From: Rhodanobacter denitrificans
GTDB taxonomy: Bacteria; Pseudomonadota; Gammaproteobacteria; Xanthomonadales; Rhodanobacteraceae
Direction: 5' to 3'
Assembly: GCF_000230695.2 (NCBI RefSeq)
Contig: NC_020541.1
Coordinates: 3,162,001 to 3,226,000 of the forward strand
Length of the DNA: 64,000 nt
The position numbers and the translations under genes are program-made. Positions 44,920 through 54,697 of the stretch are shown one piece after another. Position 1 is the first letter of the stretch. Every line of letters starts with the position of its first letter. Below the pieces are notes generated by a model. It ran no database searches. It saw only the letters and a program-made list of their open reading frames with translations, and was not told where the DNA came from.

Positions 44920-46121
44920 GACTCGCTCCCGGCCACCGGTGATCCCGGCACCCTCTTCGCAGTTCGGCTGAGCAGCGCGCGACGGACATGCCGCAGGCCT
45001 TGCACCAGGCACGGCATGGGATCACGCCACCGGCATACCGCATCGGCCACCTGGCCATCGGGCGGATAGCCCTGGGTGATGCGCTGGCCCTGGGCGACTG
45101 CGGACTGTACGTCCTCGGAGCGCACCCGCCAGACGACCGGTCGCCTGCTGGCGGCCGGCGGCGGAAGCGGCAGGCCCAGCGCCGAACACCAGGCCACGTA
45201 CGGCAGATTGACGCCGTTCAAGGTGGCCACCTCTTCCTGGTAATCGGTACGGCCGATCGTCGGCTCCACCATGCGGAACTCGCCGCTGCGCGTGTCGCGC
45301 TTGTACTCCATGCTGGCCATGCCGACCACGCCCGCCGCCTGGAAAAACCGGGTGGTCATGGCGGAAAGCTGCGCATGCACTTCGGGGGCGGCGGTACAGC
45401 TGGCCGTGCCGCCCACCTGCGGCGGCCAGGAGCGGATCTTGCGTCCGGCAAAAGACCCGGCCGCCTGCCCGTCCCGATCGACGTATTGCAGACAGAAATG
45501 GATACTCGAATCGGGGCCATCGATCCATTCCTGCACCACGACATCCGCCATCACCGGCAGGATGCGGCGAATCAGCGCTGCCGCTTCTTCCGCACTGCCG
45601 GCACGGTAGGCCTTCCTGAATTGACGTGCATATGCCGCATCGCGCCCGCCAGGCTTGACCACGACCGGATAGCGCAGCTCGCCGAGTGCGGGCAGGTCCG
45701 CCAGCGCGCGGATGTGCACCAGCGGCGGGATGGGACTGCCGAGTTGTTCGGCCCGGCGCTGGAACCCCTCCTTGTGCTGCAGCGTGTCCACGACTTCCAT
45801 GGGCGGCAGGTTGAACCGATACAGCGCCGACAGGCGATCGCGATGATGCGAAACGGTCCTGACACTTTCCTCCTGGGTCAGGAACAGCACCGGGCGCACG
45901 CCGGAAAATTGCGTCGTACCCAGGCGCACCAGGTCTTCGACCAGCGTTTCACCGTGCGTCGCACGGATCCGCAACGGCGTCGCCGCGCGGGTACGCATTT
46001 CCGCGCGCCGCGTGTCGGTATCCAGCAGGCAGACCGAAACCCGCGCGCGCGCCAGGCTGCGCGCCACGCCCAGGCCATTGGCTCCGGCGCCCAGTACCAC
46101 GGCAGGCGTATCGACAGTCAT
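44916..46121 (-). CDS. ATP-grasp carboxylate-amine ligase-like protein, 401 aa
   Basis: N-terminal Rossmann-like part (VVLGAGANGLGVARSLARAR), then ATP-grasp with RYPVVVKPGGRDAAY (Lys that binds ATP, about residue 150), VVVQEWIDGPDSSIH and a metal-binding segment FRMVEPTIGRTDYQ near 300. The family joins a carboxylate to an amine, so it could add an amino acid to a sugar acid of the polysaccharide or make a precursor. Start at 46121 has GGGAGGGG upstream and overlaps the preceding gene by 4 bases. Confidence 0.82.
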   Translation of the reverse strand: MTVDTPAVVLGAGANGLGVARSLARARVSVCLLDTDTRRAEMRTRAATPLRIRATHGETLVEDLVRLGTTQFSGVRPVLFLTQEESVRTVSHHRDRLSALYRFNLPPMEVVDTLQHKEGFQRRAEQLGSPIPPLVHIRALADLPALGELRYPVVVKPGGRDAAYARQFRKAYRAGSAEEAAALIRRILPVMADVVVQEWIDGPDSSIHFCLQYVDRDGQAAGSFAGRKIRSWPPQVGGTASCTAAPEVHAQLSAMTTRFFQAAGVVGMASMEYKRDTRSGEFRMVEPTIGRTDYQEEVATLNGVNLPYVAWCSALGLPLPPPAASRRPVVWRVRSEDVQSAVAQGQRITQGYPPDGQVADAVCRWRDPMPCLVQGLRHVRRALLSRTAKRVPGSPVAGSES

Positions 46122-47416
46122 GCGCCCCTCCCGCGCTCTCGCCGGTGCCGGTCGAGCACGTCGGTATAGACGGCGCGATAACGTGCCACGCTCGCCGACC
46201 AGGTGCGTTCGCGCTCGACGAACTCCCGCCCATGGGCTATCACCCTGCCCCAGCTCGCGGGGGTCTCCAGCAGCTTGATCAAACACTGCGCGAGCGCCTC
46301 GGCCGATCCCGCGGAAAAAAGATGGCCATTGTGGCCGTCGCGAATCAGCTCGCGGTGGCCGCCGACATCCGAAGCGGCCACCAGCTTGCCCATGGCCATC
46401 GCCTCAAGCGGTTTCAATGGCGTCACCAGTTCCGTCAACCGTCGCGAGATGCGCGGATAGACCATGACGTCCATGGCGCTGTAGTACCGGGTGACCTCGC
46501 TGTGCGGCACGCGACCGACGAAATGCACGACGCGATCGAGGCCGAGGCGGGCGGCCAGCGCCTGCAGCTCGGCATCCTGCGGTCCGCCGCCCAGCAGCAG
46601 CAGGCGTGCCTGCGGCACGGCGCGCAGTACCAGCGGCATGGCCCGGAGCAAGCCATCCAGCCCCTCATAGGCGTAGAACGAGCCGGCGAATCCCAGCGTG
46701 GTCCCGCGGGTGAGCCCATATTTCTCCCGCAGCTCCGCGTCCTCGGCGCTGGCCGTGGATCGAAATTGGGTGGTATCCACGGCGTTGGGAATGACGGTGA
46801 TCTTGTCGGCGGGAATGCCACGCTTCAGCATGTCGCCGCGCAAGCCCTCGCAGATCGTGGTCACGGCGTCTGCCCGTTGCAGGGCCCGGGTCTCCAGCGC
46901 GCGCGTCAACCGATACCGCGCCCCTCCCTCGCGCGCCGTACCGAGGTCGACGGCGGCGTCTTCCCAGAACGCGCGGACTTCGTACACCACCGGAATGCCG
47001 ACGGCCCGGCCCACCGCAAGCGCGGGGAACGCGTCCAGCACCGGCGAGTGCGCATGAAGAATGTCCGGATGCACGTTGTCCACCACTTCGGCCAGCCGGG
47101 TCTGCAATGCGCGCATCAGGCAGCGATGCCGGACCAGCGGCAGCCTCGCCAGCAGGCCGGATGCCGGCGGGGTGCGGTAGAACATCCAGTCGCCGACGTG
47201 TTCCTCGCGCTGCCGGTCGCTGCCCTGCTTGGGACCGGTCAAGTGCATCGTTTCCCAGCCCAGTGCACGCTGCGCCTCGAGGATGGCGAGCGTCCGGAAG
47301 GTATAGCCGCTGTGCAGGGGCAGCGAGTGGTCGAGCACGTGCAGGATACGCAACGGCCGCTCGGTCGATGCCTCCGGCCGGGCTTGGCGCGGCGCGACGC
47401 TCAGGACGTCGTTCAT
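46118..47416 (-). CDS. Exosortase A-associated glycosyltransferase (GT4 type), 432 aa
   Basis: Starts with a poorly conserved 20-residue leader, then RILHVLDHSLPLHSGYTFRT, a signature of the exosortase A-linked glycosyltransferase group; later ITVIPNAVDTTQF, LGFAGSFYAYEGLDGLL and the donor-site region RLTELVTPLKPLEAMAMGK. GT-B retaining enzyme working on the cytoplasmic face. Overlaps both neighbours by 4 bases. Confidence 0.9.
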   Translation of the reverse strand: MNDVLSVAPRQARPEASTERPLRILHVLDHSLPLHSGYTFRTLAILEAQRALGWETMHLTGPKQGSDRQREEHVGDWMFYRTPPASGLLARLPLVRHRCLMRALQTRLAEVVDNVHPDILHAHSPVLDAFPALAVGRAVGIPVVYEVRAFWEDAAVDLGTAREGGARYRLTRALETRALQRADAVTTICEGLRGDMLKRGIPADKITVIPNAVDTTQFRSTASAEDAELREKYGLTRGTTLGFAGSFYAYEGLDGLLRAMPLVLRAVPQARLLLLGGGPQDAELQALAARLGLDRVVHFVGRVPHSEVTRYYSAMDVMVYPRISRRLTELVTPLKPLEAMAMGKLVAASDVGGHRELIRDGHNGHLFSAGSAEALAQCLIKLLETPASWGRVIAHGREFVERERTWSASVARYRAVYTDVLDRHRRERGRGA

Positions 47417-48732
47417 GGCTCGGCTCCAGCCGTCGCGCCACCGGCAGCGGCCAACAGTACTCGCGCATAGAGTGCGTGCTGCGCTTCCACGATCGGCTGC
47501 CACCCCAGCCGTTCCGCCACGCGGCGGGTGGCCGCGCGCGTCGGCGCCCGCTCGCGCAACCGCAGCCAGGCGGCGGCAAGCGCTTCGGCACTGCGTTCGA
47601 CGGCGATCTCGCCTGCCTCGGGCGCATCCAGCAATTCGCTGACGCCGGCAAACGGTGCGGCCACCACCGGCGTACCGCAGGCCAGGGATTCCAGCACGGC
47701 GTTGGGCATGCCCTCACGGCTCGATGCATGCACCAGCACGTCTGCTGCGTTGTAGTACTCGCACAGCTGTGCGTGGGAGATGGCGCCAAGCATGCGCACG
47801 CGCGCGTGGAGACCCAGCTGGCCCACCAGGTCGCGCAGCCTGCGCTGTTCCGGTCCCTCGCCGGCGATCAGCAGCGTCGTATCCGGCACCCGCGCCAGCG
47901 CCTCGATGGCAAGGTGCACGCCCTTGAGTGCGACCAGGTGGCCCACCGTCAACCACACCGGACCCGCAAGGCCCAATTTGGCACGAATCAGCGTGCGGTC
48001 CCGTGGCCCGAAATGATCAAGATCAACCCCATTGCGCAACACCGCAATCTTCCCGGGATCCACGCCCAAGGCGATGACCTTGTCCTTCAGCGCCCGCGAC
48101 ACGGTCACGATGGCGGCGGCGCACCCTGCGGCCCATTGGATCTGATGTTTGGGTCGCCGATAGCGCGGGATCACGTTCACGTCGGTGCCGCGCGCGGTGA
48201 TCACCACCGGCCTGCCCAGCGCCGTACCAAGCCGTGCCGCCGCCACGCCGTCCGGGTAAAAGTAATGTGCATCGATCAGATCGAAGTCAGTGCCGCTGGC
48301 CTGCAGTTTTCGCAGGACTGGCAGAAGGGCGTGATACATCAGAAATGGTGCGATGCTCATGCCCAGTTTCGGAATCGTCGGATAGCGGGGATGGCTGACC
48401 TGGATACCGTAGCGCTGCTCATGCGCGGGCACCCGGGCAAATGCCGAGTGGGCCCCGAAGCGCCGATGCCGAAACGGAAACCAAGGCACCGGCGCTACAA
48501 CCGTCGCGGTCACCCGGCCAGAATCCACGAGGTGGCGCAATCGCTCCTCGACAAACACGCCGTGGCGCGGCTGGACGGCATTCGGATACAGGCTGGTGAA
48601 GACCAGCAGTCGAATCTTGCGCTCGCCACCCGCCTCGACGCCGGTTCCGGCACTTCGCCGCGCCGCGTCGAGCGCTTCTTCTGTCGACGGCATGACATCA
48701 CCGGCAACGCCGTTGACCGATGCTGTCTTCAT
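47413..48732 (-). CDS. Family 4 glycosyltransferase, 439 aa
   Basis: After a 38-residue variable leader comes LLVFTSLYPNAVQPRHGVFVEERL, typical of GT4 enzymes; then IVTVSRALKDKVIALG, VLRNGVDLDHFGP and the donor motif SSREGMPNAVLESLACGTPV. Cytoplasmic, uses a sugar nucleotide. Start at 48732 overlaps the stop of the amidotransferase gene. Confidence 0.88.
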   Translation of the reverse strand: MKTASVNGVAGDVMPSTEEALDAARRSAGTGVEAGGERKIRLLVFTSLYPNAVQPRHGVFVEERLRHLVDSGRVTATVVAPVPWFPFRHRRFGAHSAFARVPAHEQRYGIQVSHPRYPTIPKLGMSIAPFLMYHALLPVLRKLQASGTDFDLIDAHYFYPDGVAAARLGTALGRPVVITARGTDVNVIPRYRRPKHQIQWAAGCAAAIVTVSRALKDKVIALGVDPGKIAVLRNGVDLDHFGPRDRTLIRAKLGLAGPVWLTVGHLVALKGVHLAIEALARVPDTTLLIAGEGPEQRRLRDLVGQLGLHARVRMLGAISHAQLCEYYNAADVLVHASSREGMPNAVLESLACGTPVVAAPFAGVSELLDAPEAGEIAVERSAEALAAAWLRLRERAPTRAATRRVAERLGWQPIVEAQHALYARVLLAAAGGATAGAEP

Positions 48733-50681
48733 GGCTGCGCTCCGGCGGCCACGACCCTGCGCGCCGGCCCGGCGGAAATCGCGGCAGCGGCGGGCTGCTG
48801 CATGCGGCGCAGAAAGGCGTCCAGCATCAGCAGGCTCCACAGCGTCGCGCTGTGATCGCGCCGGCCAGCCGCATGTTGCTGCAGCAGCCGATCGAGCACG
48901 GCCGGCTCGAAGTAGCCGCATTCGGCAACGGCACCGGCGAGCAAAGCGTCCCGGGCGCGCCGCGCGAGCGGGCCGCGCAACCACGCTGCCACAGGCACGC
49001 GGAAACCCATCTTGCTCCGGTACAGCACGTCATTCGGCAAGTCCGGTTCCAGCGTTTTCTTGAGGATGTACTTCGCGGTACCTCCTCTCAGCTTCAACCC
49101 GGGCGGCAACGAGGACGCCCACTCGACCAGACGGTGATCGAGCAGCGGCACGCGCACCTCCAGGCTGTGCGCCATGCTGGCACGGTCCACCTTGGTCAGG
49201 ATGTCGCCGGGAAGCCAGGTCTTGAAATCCAGGTACTGGGCCAGCAGCAGCGGATGATCGGTGGGCGCACGTCTGGCGTGGGCGCGGAACACGGCGAGCG
49301 CGTTGTAACCTTGCAGTTCGCGCTTGAAGCCCGCGCTGTACAGTTGCTGGCGCAGCGCCGCCGAGGTGGTGCTGACGGTGTGGAAATAGGCTTCCACGTC
49401 ATCGCGGCCGAGGGCCTGCAACGTGGTCTTGGCGCGCAGCGGGCGCGGCGCCCAGTCAGCCTTGGGATAGAGACTGCCCAACACACCAAACAGCGGCTTG
49501 CGCAACGCCAGCGGCAAGCGCGCGCGCAGCCCGCTTTCCCACGCATGCAGGCGGTAGCGCCGGTAGCCGGCGAAATTCTCGTCGCCGCCGTCGCCGGACA
49601 ACGCCACGGTCACCTGGGTGCGCGCCAGGCCGCACACGCGATACGTCGGCAGCGCCGAGCTGTCGGAAAACGGTTCGTCGTAAACCGCCGCCAGCGTGTC
49701 GAGCAGATCGTAATCATCGGCGCTGACCCGCTGCTCGAAATGTTGCGTATGCAGATGCTCGGCCACGCGCCGCGCATAGGCGCTCTCGTCGAAACCGCCG
49801 TGGTCGAAACCGATGGAGCAGGTGCGCACCGGTTGCTGCGACGCCCGGCTCATGCTGGCCACCACGGCGCTGGAATCCACGCCGCCGGAAAGGAACGCGC
49901 CGAGCGGCACGTCCGCAATCATCTGCCCCGCCACGGCTCTGTCCAGCAAGCCGTGGAGCTGCGCTGCAGCCTCATCCGCCGTCATGTCGGCGGCCACCTT
50001 GAACGGCACGTCCCAGTATTGCCGGGGCACCGGCTCCGGTTCGCCGGCGTGCCAGCTCAACCAATGGCCGGGTGGCAGTTTGAAAATGCCGCGATAGATG
50101 CTGCGCGGATCCGGCACGTAGCCGAGCGCGAGATAATCTTCCAGTGCCTGCGGATCGAGCCTGCGTTCCACACCGGGATGCACCAGCAGTCCCTTGAGTT
50201 CGGAAGCGAACACCAGCTCGCCTGAACGGGTGAAGCCGTAGTACAGCGGTTTGATGCCAAGCTGATCGCGGGCCAAGTAGATGCGCTGCGTACGCATGTC
50301 CCACACCGCGAAGGCAAACATGCCCACCAGACGCGTCAGGCAGGCTTCGCCCCACTGCTGCCAGGCGCGCAGCAGCACTTCGGTATCGCAGCGGCTGCGG
50401 AACACCACGCCGCGTGCCTCCAGTTCGGCCTTGAGCGAAGGGAAGTTGTACAGCTCGCCGTTGTAGATCAGTGCCAGACCGGCCGCTTCATCCACCATCG
50501 GCTGCTGCCCATGGCCCAGGTCGATGATGGACAGACGGCGATGCCCCAGACCCACGCCCTTGCCGAGATACAGCCCGGCCTCGTCCGGTCCGCGGTGAAG
50601 CTGCGCATCCCGCATGGCCAGCAGAGCCCTTTCATCGACATCGACATGCCGCGACGAGACGATACCGGCCAGACCGCACAC
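48729..50681 (-). CDS. XrtA-associated amidotransferase (asparagine synthase family), 650 aa
   Basis: Complete two-domain asparagine synthase-type protein: catalytic Cys2 (MCGLAGIVS) with RGPDEAGLYL and NGELYNF in the glutaminase half, and the ATP P-loop FLSGGVDSSAVV (about residue 262) in the synthetase half. This form is a constant member of exosortase A operons and probably amidates a sugar carboxylate of the polysaccharide. Ends with an Ala-rich tail. One base separates its start from the stop of the glycosyltransferase gene upstream. Confidence 0.92.
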   Translation of the reverse strand: MCGLAGIVSSRHVDVDERALLAMRDAQLHRGPDEAGLYLGKGVGLGHRRLSIIDLGHGQQPMVDEAAGLALIYNGELYNFPSLKAELEARGVVFRSRCDTEVLLRAWQQWGEACLTRLVGMFAFAVWDMRTQRIYLARDQLGIKPLYYGFTRSGELVFASELKGLLVHPGVERRLDPQALEDYLALGYVPDPRSIYRGIFKLPPGHWLSWHAGEPEPVPRQYWDVPFKVAADMTADEAAAQLHGLLDRAVAGQMIADVPLGAFLSGGVDSSAVVASMSRASQQPVRTCSIGFDHGGFDESAYARRVAEHLHTQHFEQRVSADDYDLLDTLAAVYDEPFSDSSALPTYRVCGLARTQVTVALSGDGGDENFAGYRRYRLHAWESGLRARLPLALRKPLFGVLGSLYPKADWAPRPLRAKTTLQALGRDDVEAYFHTVSTTSAALRQQLYSAGFKRELQGYNALAVFRAHARRAPTDHPLLLAQYLDFKTWLPGDILTKVDRASMAHSLEVRVPLLDHRLVEWASSLPPGLKLRGGTAKYILKKTLEPDLPNDVLYRSKMGFRVPVAAWLRGPLARRARDALLAGAVAECGYFEPAVLDRLLQQHAAGRRDHSATLWSLLMLDAFLRRMQQPAAAAISAGPARRVVAAGAQP

Positions 50682-50682
50682 G

Positions 50683-51879
50683 TCAGTGCTCCTTGTGCCC
50701 GGTCAGGCCGGACATCATGCGTGGCTGCACGGCGTTCGTCGGCCGACCCAATAGTTCGTCGTACAGCGCGACATACGCGGACACCATGCTGCGCAAACCG
50801 AAACGCGCAGCGACGCGCTCGCATCCAGCTTCGCCATGTCGGCGTCGCAGTTTCTCGTCGGCGACATAGGCGCGCAGAGCCGCCGCCAGGGCGTGCGGAT
50901 CGCCGGCCGGCACCAGCGTTCCGGTCACGCCGGCCACCACCACTTCGCTTACTCCGCCGACATCGGTGGCCACCACGGGCAAGCCAGACGCCATGGCCTC
51001 CAGCAGGACGCCGGGCATGCCTTCGGCGATGGAGGAAAGCGCAAAGACGTCGAACTCCGCGAGGAGCGCCGCCACATCGCTGCGATTGCCCAGCAGCCGG
51101 ACTTGCGTCGAAAGCCCGCCACGCTCGATCTGCGATTCGAGCGCAGCACGCTGCGGCCCTTCACCCAGCAGGACCAGGCGCAACTGCTCGCGCTGGTGCG
51201 GCCATGCTTCGCACAGGATGCGGAAGGCGGCTATCAGTCCGGCATGGTCCTTGACGGCATCCAGTCGCCCGACCGTGCCGATCAGCACGGTTCCGGGAGG
51301 CGCGAAAGCTCCCAGCAAGCGCCGCGTGCTTTTTTCATGTGCCGTGCCGGCAAACGCTGTTACGTCAATGCCGTTGGGAATACACGCAACGCGCGAAGAA
51401 GGTATGCCCACCTTTTCCATGAGCCAGTCCTGCAGGTCCCTCGAAACCGCCAGATAACGGTCGATGAACGGCAGGAGTCCACGCCGCAACAGCCGATACT
51501 TCCGGCTTTCGCCGCGCGGGTCGGCGGCATCCCGGCCTCGTTCCGCATGCACGACGCGACGGACCCCTGCAAGCCGGGCGACCGGCGCCACGTCCACGGC
51601 ACCGATGTTGTACGTGTGGACCAGGTCCGGCCCCAGATCCCGCAAGGCCCGCCACAACCTGAAATAGCAGCGCCAATCCTTGCCGGACCTTTTGCCCAAA
51701 GCCACGCATACGACGTCGCCGGACTCGATTTGATCCCGAAGCGCACCGTAGCCTTCCAGACAGATCACCGCGTGGCGGTAGCGCTGGCAGGTCTGGTTGA
51801 TCAGGGTCACGAGCATGTGCTCCATGCCGCCGGTATCCAGCCGGTACAGTACGTGCACGATCAGCGGCCGCTCGTTCAT
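50683..51879 (-). CDS. XrtA-associated sugar transferase (GT4), 398 aa
   Basis: Begins MNERPLIVHVLYRLDTGGME, the start of the second exosortase-linked glycosyltransferase type; ACIPNGIDVTAF, IGTVGRLDAVKDHAGLI and SIAEGMPGVLLEAMASGLPV give the GT-B donor site. The ATG at 51879 overlaps the xrtA stop (ATGA); the longer frame upstream runs antiphase inside xrtA and is not real. Confidence 0.92.
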   Translation of the reverse strand: MNERPLIVHVLYRLDTGGMEHMLVTLINQTCQRYRHAVICLEGYGALRDQIESGDVVCVALGKRSGKDWRCYFRLWRALRDLGPDLVHTYNIGAVDVAPVARLAGVRRVVHAERGRDAADPRGESRKYRLLRRGLLPFIDRYLAVSRDLQDWLMEKVGIPSSRVACIPNGIDVTAFAGTAHEKSTRRLLGAFAPPGTVLIGTVGRLDAVKDHAGLIAAFRILCEAWPHQREQLRLVLLGEGPQRAALESQIERGGLSTQVRLLGNRSDVAALLAEFDVFALSSIAEGMPGVLLEAMASGLPVVATDVGGVSEVVVAGVTGTLVPAGDPHALAAALRAYVADEKLRRRHGEAGCERVAARFGLRSMVSAYVALYDELLGRPTNAVQPRMMSGLTGHKEH

Positions 51880-53444
51880 GGCTGGCTCCCGGCAAGAACA
51901 GCCGGCTGCTGCGCCTGCACCCCGGACGCACCGGGCACGGGCAGCACCTGCGCAAAGGCGTGCAGCTTCGTCCGCACCCGATCGGCATCGTCGCCGGCAA
52001 CCGACGACGACAACGCCCATACCGAAGATCGCGGTACCTGTCCCTGCAGCACGCTCCACGCCTGCAGCAACTTGGTCAACGCCGGCGAGCGGGTGCAGCG
52101 GCGATCCACGCAGTACCAGTACCACACCAACCGCGACCCGGTTGCACCGGCCAGTCGCAACTCTCCGACCGTCGTGCTCCGCCCGTCGGCCAGCTCGACC
52201 CGTCGGCTGGCGCTGCTCAGGATTTGCGCGTGCGCCGAATCGTAGAGGTCGTTGCCGTAGGTGATCAGGGTATGCCCGCGGCGCGGCTTGCCGGTATAGA
52301 CGGCATGAAACAACTCGACCACGTCGCCGCCGGTGACCGATTGATAGGACACGCGCACCTGCCCCGCCGCTCCCCTGAAGATCGGCCGCCAGCCGTCTGC
52401 GGCAGCCTGTGGCCCGCTCCAGCCCGCGATCGCTGGTGCGGTCAGGCGCATGGTCTGCGGCGGTGCCGGTGGCGCCAGTCCCGAGGCAAGAGACGGCCCT
52501 GCAATCAACAGCGCGAACGCCACCAGCCAAACCACGGTGCGCGCACTGGCAGGCATGCCGCCATGCGCGGGGGGCTGCTCCGGCACCACCAGCGGGTCGC
52601 GGAAGAACCAGCCGGCCAGCAGCAACAGCAGCAGCACCGTGCCGAAGAACTGCCAGCCAAAAATCATGTGGTCCGTGCCGGTCGCGTATTTCAAGCCCCA
52701 GGTCTCGCCAATCAGCACGGTGAAACATACCCGCAAGCCATTCGCGACGACCGGCGTCACTGCCGCCAGTACCACGAAAACCGCCCGCTTCCACCAGCGT
52801 CGGTACATCAGGTAGGCATACAGGCAGCCGAGTGCGGTGCAGGCGATGAAAAACTTCACGCCGCTGCATGCTTCGGCCACCAGCCATACCGCCGAGGGCG
52901 TGAGGATCTCCCGGCCGTTGAGAAGCACCGGGACGCCGATCAACTCCAGCGCGCGTACCGAGAAATGCGCCGTGATGTCCTGCAGCGGACCGACCAGCGC
53001 GTCGCCCCAGGGAACCGCGAACACCACCAGATAGCCGAGTGGGAACGCCAGCACCCACAAGGCGCGCCACCCCCAGCAGGCCAGCACCAGCGCCGGAAAC
53101 AGCGCCACGAACGCGAAATGCTGCGCCAGATTGACGTCGAGCAGGCGGCCGGCATACCAGACGAACACCAGCGCCGCCATCGCTGCCAGACCCCAGACAC
53201 TCGGCACCGGCGGGTTCGCCTGAAGCTGATGGCGCAGACCGAAGGCCGTCCACAGGCTCAACGGAAAAATCAGGAAGGCGTACTGGTAAGTGCCATCGTG
53301 TGCCCAGGCCCACGCCAGCGATTGCACGGTCCGCCAATAGCAGGCCAGCAGCACGGCGACGGCGACGGCGAATGCCGCCACAGCCGATACCCAGCCCGTA
53401 ATGCGCATGGAATAGACGGGCACGGCGGCAAGCGGCCTGCTCAT
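51876..53444 (-). CDS. xrtA: Exosortase A with fused EpsI domain, 522 aa
   Basis: Membrane protease/transpeptidase that recognises PEP-CTERM signals. About eight membrane segments in residues 15-285 contain the catalytic Cys193 (EACSGVKFF), Arg238 (ANGLRV) and His259 (GTDHMIFGW). A periplasmic EpsI-type domain (about 310-500) follows one further membrane segment, the usual fused form in exosortase A. Start at 53444 overlaps the upstream glycosyltransferase stop by 4 bases; a longer frame lacks support. Its substrates in this window are the three proteins at 13417, 14583 and 18554. Confidence 0.96.
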   Translation of the reverse strand: MSRPLAAVPVYSMRITGWVSAVAAFAVAVAVLLACYWRTVQSLAWAWAHDGTYQYAFLIFPLSLWTAFGLRHQLQANPPVPSVWGLAAMAALVFVWYAGRLLDVNLAQHFAFVALFPALVLACWGWRALWVLAFPLGYLVVFAVPWGDALVGPLQDITAHFSVRALELIGVPVLLNGREILTPSAVWLVAEACSGVKFFIACTALGCLYAYLMYRRWWKRAVFVVLAAVTPVVANGLRVCFTVLIGETWGLKYATGTDHMIFGWQFFGTVLLLLLLAGWFFRDPLVVPEQPPAHGGMPASARTVVWLVAFALLIAGPSLASGLAPPAPPQTMRLTAPAIAGWSGPQAAADGWRPIFRGAAGQVRVSYQSVTGGDVVELFHAVYTGKPRRGHTLITYGNDLYDSAHAQILSSASRRVELADGRSTTVGELRLAGATGSRLVWYWYCVDRRCTRSPALTKLLQAWSVLQGQVPRSSVWALSSSVAGDDADRVRTKLHAFAQVLPVPGASGVQAQQPAVLAGSQP

Positions 53445-54694
53445 GAGCACGCCTCCAACCCGGCAGTGCCTACGGCATCCACGCAGGCTGCACCGCGCTG
53501 CGCATTGCACAGCACGCTTTCGTACGCATCGAGATGGCGCGCCCAGTCATGGCGCGACAACACCTCGACGCGGGCCGCCGGCACCCGCACCGCCTGCGGC
53601 GCATCCAGCCAGCGCAAGGCTTCCGTCGCCATGGCCTCGGGCGATGCATCGATGCAGCCCTGGCGACCCGCGAAATCCCTGATGCCCTCCCAGGCCTCGG
53701 GCGTTGCCAGCAACACCTTCTCCATGGCCAGTGCCTCCAGCACCTTGTTCTGGATGCCGCGCGCAATGCGCAACGGTGCCGTCACGGCATGGGCGTATGC
53801 TAGGTACGGGCGCGCATCCTCCACCCGCCCAGTCACGGTAATGCCCGCGAGCTGACCCAGCGCGCGGACCGCCGCGGTGGGCCGGCTGCCGACAATGTAA
53901 AAGCGGGCGTCCCGCTGCCGGGCGGCGATCCGCGGCCACACTTCGTGCGCGAACCAGCACACCGCATCCACGTTGGCGCGGTAATCCATGGCGCCGACAA
54001 ACACCACCACCCGCTCTCCCAGCCGGTAGGGACTGGAACAGGCCCGCCGTGGATCCCAATACCCGGCATCCACCCCGTTGGGGATACCGTGCACCCGGCC
54101 AGCCGACTCCGGCACCAGCTGTCGAAAGAACGCCGCCTCGGCTTCCGAGACAAACACGCTGGCGTCGAATTGCGCGGCAATCGTGCGCTCGAACTCGGCC
54201 AGTCGCCGCGCTTCGCGCTGGTACAGCATGCGCTTCACGCCGCCACCGGCCTGCTGCGCGTACTGCTGCCATTTGTCGGAATCCACGTCCACGAAATCCA
54301 TGACCCGGCGCAGCTGGGCGTGCCGCATGACCAACGGCGCCACGCCGGACGAATAGCACAGGGCCAGCTCCAGCTTGTGGTCGGCCAGCAGCCGTTCGAC
54401 CCAGCGCCGCATCACGCGGTCGCGATAGGCCCCGACGGTAAGCGCATCACCCCGCGTCAGCGCGGCAAGCGCACGCCAGCGGGCACGCCAGGGCGGCAAC
54501 GGCCGGACACACGCCTCGGCGCACAAGGCCTCGACCTGCGCGAGGTAGCGCCAGTCGGCCGGGTCGTCCACGAACGTGCCGAGATACACGCGGTAGCGTT
54601 CGGCGAGTCGCCGCAGCACATGGTACGAGCGGATCTTGTCGCCCTTGCTGGGCGGCCAGGGCAGCCGGTGACAGAGGAACAATACCGATTGCAT
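53441..54694 (-). CDS. XrtA-associated sugar transferase, first type, 417 aa
   Basis: N-terminus VLFLCHRLPWPPSKGDKIRSYH is characteristic of the exosortase-linked sugar transferase located just upstream of xrtA. Further marks: VDVDSDKWQQYA, GIPNGVDAGYWDP, VVFVGAMDYRANVDAV and a donor site RGIQNKVLEALAM. Cytoplasmic GT-B enzyme. Three bases after the FemAB-like gene. Confidence 0.92.
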   Translation of the reverse strand: MQSVLFLCHRLPWPPSKGDKIRSYHVLRRLAERYRVYLGTFVDDPADWRYLAQVEALCAEACVRPLPPWRARWRALAALTRGDALTVGAYRDRVMRRWVERLLADHKLELALCYSSGVAPLVMRHAQLRRVMDFVDVDSDKWQQYAQQAGGGVKRMLYQREARRLAEFERTIAAQFDASVFVSEAEAAFFRQLVPESAGRVHGIPNGVDAGYWDPRRACSSPYRLGERVVVFVGAMDYRANVDAVCWFAHEVWPRIAARQRDARFYIVGSRPTAAVRALGQLAGITVTGRVEDARPYLAYAHAVTAPLRIARGIQNKVLEALAMEKVLLATPEAWEGIRDFAGRQGCIDASPEAMATEALRWLDAPQAVRVPAARVEVLSRHDWARHLDAYESVLCNAQRGAACVDAVGTAGLEACS

Positions 54695-54697
54695 GGG

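Noticed and set aside
50683..53337. An 884-codon fusion of glycosyltransferase with an upstream domain
   Set aside because: The extra 486 codons are a different frame of xrtA; the true start at 51879 overlaps the xrtA stop as elsewhere in the operon.
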